A DNA stretch of 64,000 nucleotides from Sinomonas atrocyanea (GTDB taxonomy: Bacteria; Actinomycetota; Actinomycetes; Actinomycetales; Micrococcaceae), in NCBI RefSeq assembly GCF_001577305.1, contig NZ_CP014518.1, positions 1,116,001 through 1,180,000 on the forward strand, read 5' to 3'. Under the pieces are notes generated by a model, which saw only the letters and a program-made list of their open reading frames with translations, had not been told where the DNA came from and made no database searches. Numbering within the stretch: position 1 is the stretch's first letter; each line of letters starts with the position of its first letter. Below, piece by piece: positions 40,825 through 48,772 of the stretch. The translations under genes and the position numbers were made by a program.

Positions 40825-42528
40825 TCAGAGGAGGCCGTGGTCGTAGGCGTAGGCGGTCGCCGCGGCCCGCGAGGCGATGCCGAGCTTGGCGTAGACGTTC
40901 GCGAGGTGCCGCGCCACGGTCTTCTCGCTCAGCACGAGCTCCTTCGCGATGCCCCGGTTGGTGAGGCCCGCCGCCACGAGCCGCACCACCTGCACCTCCC
41001 GCTCGGTGAGCGGGCCCGCGGACGACGCCGCCCTGCCGCCTGCCGCTACGGCGCCCCCGCCGGCGGTGCGCGCCGGCAGGGCCGCCAGGTCCGGCGCCGC
41101 GCCGAGCGCTCCGAAGGCTGCCCGTGCCGCGTCGGTCTCGAGGGCGGCGGCCTCGTTGTCGCCCAGGGCTGCGTAGCAGCGGCCGAGGACCGCCCGGGTG
41201 CGGGCCTCGAGGTAGGGCAGGCCCAGCCGGTGCCAGGCGAGGGAGGCCTCCCGGAGGGTCTGAACGGCCTGGGCGGCCTCGCCGGCCGCGCACCGGGCCG
41301 TGCCCTGCGCGGTGAGCGCGCGGGCCGTGAGGACGCCGCCGACGCCCGGGCGGCCGCCCTCCGCCTTCTCGGCCAGGCGCGAGAGCTCCTCCGCGCCGGC
41401 ACAGGCCGCCTCCGAATCCCCGGCGGCCGCCATGACCTCGACGTACGCCGGCAGGAAGTCCTCCCGCTCGGAGCGTCGGGTGAGCTCCGCGGCGAGGCGC
41501 CGGGCCGACGTGGACGCCACGTCCACACGGCCCTGCGCGAGCCGGAGCAGCATGAGGCCCGGTTCGGGACGGCGCCCGGCCGAATTGGCGCGGCGGTAGG
41601 CGTCCTCGGCCTCGGCGAACCGCCCGGTGAGCCGGTGGAGCTCGCCGAGCTGGTAGCTGGCCAGGCCCGCGTCGGCGGGGAGGAGCCGCTCGGCCGCGCG
41701 GGCGGCCTCCTCGAGCGCGCCCGGCCAGTCGCCGTCGAGCATCTTGACCTCGGCGCGGTGCACCAGGCACTGTCCCCGGAAGGGCACGAGCTCCTGGTTC
41801 CGCGCGCACCAGTCGGTGGCCGCGGAGGTCCATTCGCGGGCCCGGGAGAGGTCCTTGGCCCGCAGCGACGCCGAGATCACCGAGCAGTACGCGACCCCGT
41901 TCACGATCGGCGTGCTGACCTCTCCGGCCGTCACCGTGGCCATGGCCTCGTCGAGCTCCGCCAGCCCCTCGGCGTCGCTCCCGAGGCGCAGGAGCGCCCA
42001 GCCGGTGCTGAGGCGGGAGAAGACCTCCGTGTCCGTGTCGCGCGCGGCGTGCGCGATCAGGGCCGCCTCGCGGGAGAGCCCGAGCGCGCGGCGCGTCTCG
42101 GCCGGGTCCGGGGATGCGAGGGCCCGGTGCCCCATGCCGGAGAGGAGGAGCGCCCGCTCTGCCGAGAGCCCGGCCTCCTCGACGATGGCCGCGAGCCGGC
42201 GCCCCCAGGCCTCGGCGCGGCCGCGGTCGCCCCGGGCGTCGTGCGCGAAGCCGAGCCAGAAGGCGGAGCGGGCGGCAGCGGCGTCGTCGTGCGCGCCGAG
42301 GAAGTCCCGGAAGGCGCGGCCGAACAGGGCGATGCTGCGGTCTTCGAGGCCCAAGAGGTAGGCGCTGAATGCGGTGAGCATGAGGTCCGCCCCGGGCAGC
42401 GGCTCGGCCGAGTCAGCCCGTTCGAAGGCCTCGAGCGCGCTGCTCCACGCTCCGGCCTCGTAGAGCCGGCGTCCGTCGAGAGGCTGCGAGGGGCCGGGGA
42501 GCTGGGCCGTGGAGCCGTGGACCGCCAC
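40825..42528 (-). CDS. LuxR-family regulator with TPR-like repeats
   Basis: 567 aa from the GTG at 42528. A long helical N-terminal region of TPR-like repeats (Ala/Leu/Glu-rich, about 20-470) precedes a C-terminal LuxR/FixJ DNA-binding domain: PLTEREVQVVRLVAAGLTNR followed by GIAKELVLSEKTVARHLANVY. No AAA/STAND Walker A is present, unlike MalT-type proteins. A GTG at 42573 would add 15 residues. It is divergent from the zinc dehydrogenase gene with about 60 bp between starts, so that operon is the most likely target. Confidence 0.85.
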   Translation of the reverse strand: MAVHGSTAQLPGPSQPLDGRRLYEAGAWSSALEAFERADSAEPLPGADLMLTAFSAYLLGLEDRSIALFGRAFRDFLGAHDDAAAARSAFWLGFAHDARGDRGRAEAWGRRLAAIVEEAGLSAERALLLSGMGHRALASPDPAETRRALGLSREAALIAHAARDTDTEVFSRLSTGWALLRLGSDAEGLAELDEAMATVTAGEVSTPIVNGVAYCSVISASLRAKDLSRAREWTSAATDWCARNQELVPFRGQCLVHRAEVKMLDGDWPGALEEAARAAERLLPADAGLASYQLGELHRLTGRFAEAEDAYRRANSAGRRPEPGLMLLRLAQGRVDVASTSARRLAAELTRRSEREDFLPAYVEVMAAAGDSEAACAGAEELSRLAEKAEGGRPGVGGVLTARALTAQGTARCAAGEAAQAVQTLREASLAWHRLGLPYLEARTRAVLGRCYAALGDNEAAALETDAARAAFGALGAAPDLAALPARTAGGGAVAAGGRAASSAGPLTEREVQVVRLVAAGLTNRGIAKELVLSEKTVARHLANVYAKLGIASRAAATAYAYDHGLL

Positions 42529-42591
42529 GCTTCGAGGATAGACCGGAGTAGGTTGTACCTGAATGCCATCCACGCAACGTCAGGAGCTCCC

Positions 42592-43662
42592 ATGCGCGCG
42601 ACCATGATCCACGGAACCCGAGACATCCGCGTCGAGGACCGGCCGGAGCCCGAGATCCGCCTCGCCGGCGACGCCGTGGTCCGTGTGACGGCGGCCTGCG
42701 TGTGCGGCTCGGACCTGTGGCCCTACCGTGGGGTGCGCGCCACGGAGGAACCGCACCCGATCGGGCACGAGTTCGTCGGGGTGGTCGAAGCCGTCGGCGA
42801 CGACGTGACCGCGGTCAAGGTCGGCGACTTCGTCGTGGCCCCCTGGGCGATCTCGTGCGGCGAGTGCCCGCCGTGCCGCCACGGCGTGCAGGTCGCGTGC
42901 GAGCACCGCGCGGCGTGGGGCGGCAGCGACGAGCAGGGCCTGCCCGTGGACGGCGGCCAGGGCGAGCGGGTCCGCGTGCCGCTCGCCAACGGCACGCTCG
43001 TCCCCGTGGCGGGGGTCACCGACCCGGACGAGGCCCTCACCAAGAGCCTGCTCACGCTCTCCGACGTCATGGGCACGGGCCACCACGCCGCGGTCGCCGC
43101 GCAGGTGGGGCCCGGCCGCAGCGTCGTGATCGTGGGCGACGGCGCCGTGGGCCTGTGCGCGGTCCTCGCGGCCAAGCGCCTTGGCGCCGAGCGGATCATC
43201 GCCATGTCCCGGCATGAGGACCGCGCTGCCATCGCGCGCCAGTTCGGCGCGACCGACGTGGTGGCCGAACGCGGCCAGGAGGCGGCGGAGAAGGTCCGCT
43301 CGATCCTGGGAGGCCTCCTGGCCGACTCTGTGCTCGAGTGCGTCGGCACGAAGGAGTCCATGGAGCAGGCCTTCGCCTGCACGCGGCCCGGAGGCAGCCT
43401 CGGGTTCGTGGGCGTCCCGGCCGGGGGAGCGGAGCTGCCGATCGGCACCATGTTCTCCAAGAACATCTCGGTGGGCGGCGGCGCGGCGTCCACCCGCGAG
43501 TACCTTCCCGAGCTGCTGGCGGACGTCCTCTCAGGCGCGATCAATCCCGGCCTCGTCTTCGACTCGGTCATGCCGCTCGAGGACGCCGCCGAGGCGTACC
43601 GTGCGATGGACGAGCGCCGCGCGACCAAGGTCATGCTCGTCCCCGCCGGCGCACAGCGGTGA
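42592..43662 (+). CDS. Zinc-dependent medium-chain alcohol dehydrogenase
   Basis: 356-aa MDR-family dehydrogenase. Catalytic zinc ligands in VCGSDLWPYRG (Cys) and GHEFVGVVE (His-Glu); structural zinc Cys in CGECPPCRHGVQVACEHR; NAD(P) site VVIVGDGAVGLCAVLAAKRLGAERI. Substrates in this group include alcohols, formaldehyde or sugar alcohols. ATG with AGGAG 5 nt upstream. It overlaps the deaminase gene by GTGA, so both are translated together. Formaldehyde is a product of sarcosine oxidation, so a role in handling it is conceivable but not shown. Confidence 0.9.
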   Translation: MRATMIHGTRDIRVEDRPEPEIRLAGDAVVRVTAACVCGSDLWPYRGVRATEEPHPIGHEFVGVVEAVGDDVTAVKVGDFVVAPWAISCGECPPCRHGVQVACEHRAAWGGSDEQGLPVDGGQGERVRVPLANGTLVPVAGVTDPDEALTKSLLTLSDVMGTGHHAAVAAQVGPGRSVVIVGDGAVGLCAVLAAKRLGAERIIAMSRHEDRAAIARQFGATDVVAERGQEAAEKVRSILGGLLADSVLECVGTKESMEQAFACTRPGGSLGFVGVPAGGAELPIGTMFSKNISVGGGAASTREYLPELLADVLSGAINPGLVFDSVMPLEDAAEAYRAMDERRATKVMLVPAGAQR

Positions 43663-44090
43663 GCGAAGGCTTCGAGGCGGCCCTCGCGGCGGCCCGTGAG
43701 GGCCTCGCCCAGGGCGGCATCCCCATCGGTGCCGCCCTGGTCCGCGGGGGCGAGGTGATCGCCGTCGGCCACAACGAGCGCGTCCAGAGCGGCGATCCGA
43801 TCGCCCACGGCGAGATGGCCGCGCTGCGGGCTGCGGGTCGGCAGCGCACCTACCGGGACACCGTGCTCTACACGACGCTGGCCCCCTGCGCGATGTGCAC
43901 CGGGACGGTCATCCAGTTCAAGATCCCCAGGGTCGTGGTCGGGGAGGCGCGGACGTTCGGCGGCGAGCTCGAACTGCTGCGCTCGCGCGGGGTCGAGGTC
44001 GAGGTGCTCGACGATGAGCGGTGCGCCGAGATGATGGCGGACTTCCAGCGCGAGCACCCCGAACTCTGGGCGGAGGACATCGCCGAGTAG
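43659..44090 (+). CDS. Cytosine-deaminase-type nucleoside/base deaminase (candidate creatinine deaminase)
   Basis: 143-aa zinc hydrolase of the cytidine deaminase superfamily. Zinc and proton-shuttle motif His50-Gly-Glu52, and Pro-Cys77-x-x-Cys80. The C-terminus, VLDDERCAEMMADFQREHPE followed by LWAEDIAE, closely parallels yeast cytosine deaminase (Fcy1), as do GIPIGAALVRGG and IPRVVVGEARTFGGE. A homodimer acting on free cytosine is the direct family prediction. Its place beside the creatinine island, and the known overlap of cytosine and creatinine deaminase activity in bacteria, make conversion of creatinine to N-methylhydantoin a testable alternative. GTG start overlaps the dehydrogenase stop. 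Confidence 0.85.
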   Translation: MSEGFEAALAAAREGLAQGGIPIGAALVRGGEVIAVGHNERVQSGDPIAHGEMAALRAAGRQRTYRDTVLYTTLAPCAMCTGTVIQFKIPRVVVGEARTFGGELELLRSRGVEVEVLDDERCAEMMADFQREHPELWAEDIAE

Positions 44091-44118
44091 GGGAGGCAGG
44101 GGGCCGCTCCGCCCGTGC

Positions 44119-44922
44119 CTAGCCTGCGGCGGCGCGGCCTCCCGCGCTCCCGCCCAGCCGCCGGGTGATGTCGGCCGCGGCGCGGGCGCAGGCCTCGCAG
44201 ATCTCTGCGAGCCGCTCGGGGGACACCCGGAAGTGCGGCGCCGAGATGAGCACGGCCGCCACCACGTCCCCGCGGTGGTCGTAGACGGGCGAGGCCACGC
44301 CCACCTCGTCGGGGGAGGTCTCCCCGTAGTTGACCGCATAGCCCTTGGCCTCGGCCTCCTCGAGCCGTGCGGCGTACGCATCGAGCGCCGCCTCGCCGGT
44401 GTCGGGGAGCTGCACCACGCCGGAGCGGAGCATCTCGCGGACCTTCTCGGGCGGCTCGGTGGCGAGGAAGACCTGGACGGAGGCGGACTGCCCGGTGGCG
44501 TAGCGGGTCCCGAGGGTCGTGGTGTGCTTGACCTGGTGCCGGCTCGGGATCTGCTCGACCGAGACCGCCTCGTGGCCGTTCCAGAGCAGCAGCGCCGAGG
44601 TCTCGCCGGTGCGCTCCCCGAGCTCGCGGAGCACGGGATAGGCGACCCGGCGCACGTCCAGGTCCGCCAGGAGCGGGCCGGCCACGGCGATGATGCCGAG
44701 CCCGAGGCGGAACCGGCGCGTCGGCTCGTCTCGTTCCACGAGGCCTTCGGACTCGAGCGTGCTCAGGATGCGCGAGACGGAGCTCTTGTGCAGGCCCACC
44801 TGCGCCGCGATCTCGGTGACGCCGAGGAGCGGCTCGTCGACCGTGAAGCAGCGCAGCACCGCCACGGCATTGGAGATGGGGGAGGCCGCGCGGCCCTCGC
44901 CGGTCTCGCCGTTCTCAGTCAT
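44119..44922 (-). CDS. IclR-family regulator 1 (creatinase side)
   Basis: 267 aa. N-terminal winged helix (ISNAVAVLRCFTVDEPLLGV, IAAQVGLHKSSVSRILSTLE) and C-terminal effector domain (about 95-255) with ERTGETSALLLWNGHEAVSV and the NYGETSPDEVGVASPVYD ligand-loop region. It is paralogous to the regulator at 60739-61545, sharing long stretches such as GPLLADLDVRR and HQVKHT. Separated from creatinase by a terminator, so it is probably expressed from its own promoter within 44923-44995. Likely controls the creatinase/MFS unit. Confidence 0.9.
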   Translation of the reverse strand: MTENGETGEGRAASPISNAVAVLRCFTVDEPLLGVTEIAAQVGLHKSSVSRILSTLESEGLVERDEPTRRFRLGLGIIAVAGPLLADLDVRRVAYPVLRELGERTGETSALLLWNGHEAVSVEQIPSRHQVKHTTTLGTRYATGQSASVQVFLATEPPEKVREMLRSGVVQLPDTGEAALDAYAARLEEAEAKGYAVNYGETSPDEVGVASPVYDHRGDVVAAVLISAPHFRVSPERLAEICEACARAAADITRRLGGSAGGRAAAG

Positions 44923-44999
44923 GGCTCAACCCTATGCGTCCGGCGGCCGCTGTGGGCTCCGTCATGGTGGTCTCCTCTTTTTGTGGCGCACGGCGCACG

Positions 45000-45044
45000 A
45001 CGACGGCGCCGCACCCCGCGCGAGGCGAGGTGCGGCGCCGTCGT
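45000..45044 (-). terminator. Terminator after creatinase
   Basis: 16-bp perfect stem (45000-45015 with 45029-45044) with 13-nt loop. A second hairpin (GGGACCGG, near 45053, pairing with CCGGTCCC near 45075-45082) lies closer to the creatinase stop. Together they separate creatinase from iclR1. A T-rich run (plus strand CTTTTTG, 44977-44983) follows. Confidence 0.78.
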
Positions 45045-45105
45045 GCCCACCCGGGACCGGTCCCCGTGACGAGCCGGTCCCCGGACGTGGCGCATCGGGC
45101 GCTGG

Positions 45106-46356
45106 TCAGGCCTCGATGATGTTCTTCTCCGGGCCGAACGGGAACTTGGTGATGTTCTCGACCGTGTCCTCGCCGATCACGAGGATGTCGTGCTCGCGGT
45201 AGCCACCGGCACCCGGGAGGCCGTCGGCGACCGTGATCATCGGCTCCATCGACACGACCATGCCCGGCTCGAGCACCGTCTCGATGTCCTCGCGGAGCTC
45301 GAGGCCGGCCTCGCGGCCGTAGTAGTGCGAGAGGACGCCGAACGAGTGGCCGTAGCCGAACGTGCGGTTGGCGAGCAGGCCGTGGGAGATGTAGATCTCG
45401 TTCAGCTCGGCGGCGATGTCCTTGCAGACGGCGCCGGGCTTGATGAGCTCGAGGCCGCGGCGGTGGACCTCGACGTTGATGTTCCACAGCTCGAGCGAGC
45501 GCTCGTCCGGCTGGCCCAGGAAGAGGGTCCGCTCGAGGGCCGTGTAGTAGCCGGAGGTCATCGGGAAGCAGTTGAGGGAGAGGATGTCCCCCTTCTGCAG
45601 CTTCCGGGTGGTGGCCCAGTTGTGGGCGCCGTCGGTGTTGATGCCGGACTGGAACCACACCCAGGTGTCGCGGACCTCGCGCTCTGGGAACGTCCTGGCG
45701 ATCTCGTGGACCATCGCCTCGGTGCCGATGAGGGCCACCTCGTACTCGCTGATGCCCTCGCGGATCGCGCTGCGGATGGCCTCGCCGCCGAGGTCGCCGA
45801 TGCGGGCGCCGTGCTTGATGACCTCGATCTCCTCGGCGGACTTGATCATGCGCTGGCGCATGGCGTCCTGGGAGACGTCGAGGAGCTCGGCGCCGGGGAA
45901 GGCGGCGGCGATCTTCTCGCGGGTCAGGGTCGGGAGCGCGTCGTCCTCGACACCGAGGCGGGCGGCCTTGACGCCGCGCTGGCGCAGGGCCTCCTGCAGG
46001 CCGAAGTAGAAGTTGTCCCGGCGCCAGTCGGTGTAGACGATGTTCTCGCCGTAGGAGGTGCGCCACGGCATGCCGGCGTCGATGTTCGCCGTGACCGTGA
46101 CCGAGTCGTCAGCGGTGACGACCAGGGCGTAGTTGCGGCCGAACGTCGTGTACAGGAAGTCCGAGTAGTACTTGATGCCGTGGTAGCTCGTCAGGATGAC
46201 CGCGTCCAGCTCCTTGGCGGCCATGATCTGACGGAGGCCGGCCAGGCGGCGTTCGAACTCGGCGTCGGAGAACGTCAGCGTGCCCTTGGTGCCGTTGTGG
46301 AGGACCTTGAGGCGCTCGAGCTCGGCGACGTTCGTGACGGCGGTGTCGATGGACAT
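45106..46356 (-). CDS. Creatinase (creatine amidinohydrolase)
   Basis: 416-aa homodimeric 'pita-bread' hydrolase that splits creatine into sarcosine and urea (EC 3.5.3.3). The catalytic His is His245 in NTDGAHNWATT, matching His232 of the Pseudomonas enzyme with a constant offset. Substrate-binding segments SYHGIKYYSDFLYT, MRQRMIKSAEEIEVIKHGA and ERTLFLGQPDE are conserved, and metal ligands of aminopeptidase P relatives are replaced, as in true creatinases. ATG with AAGGAG 7 nt upstream. It follows the MFS gene by 54 nt in one operon. No urease gene is in the window to use the urea. Confidence 0.95.
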   Translation of the reverse strand: MSIDTAVTNVAELERLKVLHNGTKGTLTFSDAEFERRLAGLRQIMAAKELDAVILTSYHGIKYYSDFLYTTFGRNYALVVTADDSVTVTANIDAGMPWRTSYGENIVYTDWRRDNFYFGLQEALRQRGVKAARLGVEDDALPTLTREKIAAAFPGAELLDVSQDAMRQRMIKSAEEIEVIKHGARIGDLGGEAIRSAIREGISEYEVALIGTEAMVHEIARTFPEREVRDTWVWFQSGINTDGAHNWATTRKLQKGDILSLNCFPMTSGYYTALERTLFLGQPDERSLELWNINVEVHRRGLELIKPGAVCKDIAAELNEIYISHGLLANRTFGYGHSFGVLSHYYGREAGLELREDIETVLEPGMVVSMEPMITVADGLPGAGGYREHDILVIGEDTVENITKFPFGPEKNIIEA

Positions 46357-46410
46357 GGGAGTCTCCTTTTCAGGGGTTGTGTTGCGTCGGTTTCAGGTGG
46401 GTCAGGGAAG

Positions 46411-47784
46411 TCAGCGGGCGAGCGGCCTGCGGGAGGTCTCCTTGGCGCACAGCACGGCGATGAGCGAGACGATGGCCGCCGCCACGAGGTACCAGGCGGG
46501 CGCCAGCTTGGTGTGCAGGACGCCGATCAGCAGGGTCGCCATGAAGGGCGCCGTGCCGCCGAAGACGGCGTTGGCGAGGTTGAAGCTCACGGCGAAGCCG
46601 GAGTACCGGATCCGGGTCGGGAACAGCTCCGCGAGGAAGCTCGGGAGCGTTCCGTCGTTGAGGGTGAGCATCGCGCCGAGGAAGACCTCGACGAGCAGGA
46701 TCACCGCGAAGTTGCCGGTGTCCAGGAGCATGAACGCCGGGACGGTGAGCAGGATGAACAGGACCGAGGCCGTCAGGAGCACGCGCTTGCGGCCGAATCG
46801 GTCCGACGCCAGCCCCGTGAGGAAGATGAAGCCGATGTAGGTCAGCAGCGCGATCGTGGTCGCGAAGAAGGACTCCGTGGCGCCGAAGCCCAGCTCGGTC
46901 GAGAGGTAGGTGGGCATGTAGGAGAGGATCACGTAGAAGCCGACGGCGTTGAGCAGCACGGCGCCGACCGCGAGCAGGAGCGAGCGCCAGTGCTTGACGA
47001 ACATGTCCTTGACCGGCGCGTGGATGACCTCGTCCTCCGCCGCGAGTTCGCGGAACACCGGGGTGTCCTCGAGCTTGGTGCGGATGTACCGGCCGATCAG
47101 GCCCATCGGCGCCGCGAGCAGGAAGGGCAGGCGCCAGCCCCACGCGGCCATCTGGGCGTCGCTGAGGACGATCGAGAGCAGGGCCGCGAGGAGCGAGCCG
47201 AGCAGCAGGCCGGCGGCCGTGGAGGCGGGGACGACCGCGGCGTAGAGGCCGCGCCGGTGGGCCGGGGCGTACTCGACCAGGAAGGCCGAGGCGCCCGCGT
47301 ACTCGCCGGCGGCGGAGAAGCCCTGGATGACGCGGATCACGAGGAGGGTGATCGGGGCGCCGACGCCGATCATGGCGTACGGCGGGATGAGGGCGATGCA
47401 GAACGTCGCACCGCTCATGATCAGGATGGACAGGGAGAGGGCCGTGCGGCGGCCGAGCCGGTCGCCGATGTGGCCCCACACGAAGCCGCCGAGCGGGCGG
47501 ACGAAGAAGGAGATGGCGAAGACGGCGAAGGTCGCCAGCAGGGCCGTCTGCCTGTCGGAGTCGGGGAAGAATGCCGCCGCGATCGTGGAGGCGAGGTAGC
47601 CGTAGACCGCGTAGTCGAACCACTCGACGAAGTTGCCGATGAAGCTGCCCCACAGGACCCGGCGGCGGGCGTCTTTGCCGATGCCGCCGGGTGCTGCCGA
47701 GGAGGGCTGTCCGTTCAGCGACACGTCGGCCTCGAGCCCTGCGCTGGTCGGGGCTGCCAGGCGGGGGGAGTGTTCAGTGCTCAT
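46411..47784 (-). CDS. MFS transporter, metabolite:H+ symporter (MHS/ProP-like)
   Basis: 457 aa, about 12 transmembrane helices. Family marks: GNFVEWFDYAVYGYLAS at helix 1, GHIGDRLGRR in the 2-3 loop, RVIQGFSAAGEYAGA in helix 4-5 and SDRFGRKRVLL in the 8-9 loop. Relatives carry osmolytes, dicarboxylates or aromatic acids. It directly precedes creatinase and is driven by a promoter with two IclR-type palindromes, so creatine or creatinine uptake is the most plausible role. Confidence 0.9.
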   Translation of the reverse strand: MSTEHSPRLAAPTSAGLEADVSLNGQPSSAAPGGIGKDARRRVLWGSFIGNFVEWFDYAVYGYLASTIAAAFFPDSDRQTALLATFAVFAISFFVRPLGGFVWGHIGDRLGRRTALSLSILIMSGATFCIALIPPYAMIGVGAPITLLVIRVIQGFSAAGEYAGASAFLVEYAPAHRRGLYAAVVPASTAAGLLLGSLLAALLSIVLSDAQMAAWGWRLPFLLAAPMGLIGRYIRTKLEDTPVFRELAAEDEVIHAPVKDMFVKHWRSLLLAVGAVLLNAVGFYVILSYMPTYLSTELGFGATESFFATTIALLTYIGFIFLTGLASDRFGRKRVLLTASVLFILLTVPAFMLLDTGNFAVILLVEVFLGAMLTLNDGTLPSFLAELFPTRIRYSGFAVSFNLANAVFGGTAPFMATLLIGVLHTKLAPAWYLVAAAIVSLIAVLCAKETSRRPLAR

Positions 47785-47807
47785 GGAAAACCACCAGAAG
47801 CTTGGGG

Positions 47808-47893
47808 TTGCGTTTACCGCAACTCGGTTGCACCAGAGTACGTGTGGTCTGGGTCACGGTCAATAACTCGCACCAAAGTTGCGTTCGTTGCAA
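47808..47893 (-). promoter_or_regulatory. Promoter of the MFS-creatinase operon with two operators
   Basis: On the minus strand: -35 TTGACC (47858-47863), 17-bp spacer, -10 TACTCT (47835-47840). Two 15-bp palindromes flank it: TTGCGTTTACCGCAA (47808-47822, perfect, just downstream of the start site) and TTGCGTTCGTTGCAA (47879-47893, upstream, abutting the creatininase stop). The layout suits repression by an IclR dimer, probably IclR1. Confidence 0.75.
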
Positions 47894-48685
47894 CTAGATG
47901 ACGGCGAGCGGGGCGGTGGAGCGCAGCTCAGCGTCCACCTCCGCCGCGAGGGCAGCGGACGTCCGTTCGAGGAGCAGGGCGCCGGCCTCCCTCGACGCCG
48001 CCGCGCCCGAGGACAGGCACCCCGACGCCGGCGTCAGCTCGGCGCGCACCGGCAGGACGTCGTACTTGGGCAGCTGCGCGGCCGGGAGGTCCATGACCCT
48101 CTCCAGCTGCACCCCCTCGGGGTGGAGGTGGAGCATGAGCGAGGTCTCGAGGACGCCGCCGTGCTCCACGTCCCAGCCGGGGAAGGCGCCCCGGTAGATT
48201 TCCTCGATCGTGCCCTCGTCCACGAAGTCCCAGTAGGAGAGCAGGAGCGCCGAGACGTCCTGGCCGCGCAGGGCCAGCTCGGACGTGGCCTGCTCGACGC
48301 CCTCGTAGAGGAACTGGTAGTTCTCGAAGTGGCCGTTGAGGAAGACGAGCCGGCGGGCGCCGTGCCGGGCGAACTCGAGGGTGAGCGTGCGGGCGATCGA
48401 GATGAGCGTCGTCGCATCCAGGCTCGTCGTGCCGCCGAGGTGGTTTCCGCCGCCCGAGCGCTGCTGCGACTTGTAGCCGTACACGATCGGCGCCGCGACC
48501 AGGCCGCCGACGGCCTCGGCCAGCCGCTCGCTCATGGCCCGGGACAGGACGACGTCCGTGTTCAGCGGCAGGTGCGGGCCGTGCTGCTCGATCGAGCCCA
48601 CGGGGATGACGATCGGTGCGCCCGCCGCGATGGCCTCGCGGTAGGTGAAGGCATCGATCTCCTCCATGAAGACGCTGCTGGGCAT
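47894..48685 (-). CDS. Creatininase (creatinine amidohydrolase)
   Basis: 263-aa binuclear-metal enzyme that interconverts creatinine and creatine (EC 3.5.2.10). Metal ligands align with the Pseudomonas enzyme with a constant one-residue offset: Glu33 and His35 in SIEQHGPHLPLNTD, Asp44, His119 and Glu121 in LNGHFENYQF. GYKSQQRSGGGNHLGGTTSL is the family's substrate-loop signature. ATG with AGGAGGAG 4-5 nt upstream. It is second in an operon after an NCS1 permease. Together with creatinase it gives the creatine route to sarcosine. Confidence 0.95.
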   Translation of the reverse strand: MPSSVFMEEIDAFTYREAIAAGAPIVIPVGSIEQHGPHLPLNTDVVLSRAMSERLAEAVGGLVAAPIVYGYKSQQRSGGGNHLGGTTSLDATTLISIARTLTLEFARHGARRLVFLNGHFENYQFLYEGVEQATSELALRGQDVSALLLSYWDFVDEGTIEEIYRGAFPGWDVEHGGVLETSLMLHLHPEGVQLERVMDLPAAQLPKYDVLPVRAELTPASGCLSSGAAASREAGALLLERTSAALAAEVDAELRSTAPLAVI

Positions 48686-48721
48686 GGCTCCTCCTGGGAA
48701 GGGGGTGGTGGGTGTCGGTGG

Positions 48722-48750
48722 GCCGGCGGCGGGCGGGGCCCGCCGCCGGC
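48722..48750 (-). promoter_or_regulatory. Hairpin between permease and creatininase genes
   Basis: Perfect 13-bp stem (48722-48734 with 48738-48750) with a 3-nt loop, between the permease stop (48773) and the creatininase ribosome site. It may trim or attenuate the transcript and set unequal expression of the two genes. Confidence 0.6.
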
Positions 48751-48772
48751 GGTGATGGCAGCGCGCCGGGGG

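Noticed and set aside
43659..44090. Deaminase considered as tRNA adenosine deaminase TadA
   Set aside because: The C-terminal D-D-E-R-C...W-x-E-D-I motif and the G-I-P-I-G start match the yeast cytosine deaminase group rather than TadA.
44923..44999. Short leader of iclR1 searched for the TTGC-N7-GCAA operator
   Set aside because: No site with both half-sites was found, so autoregulation of iclR1 through this motif is not claimed.
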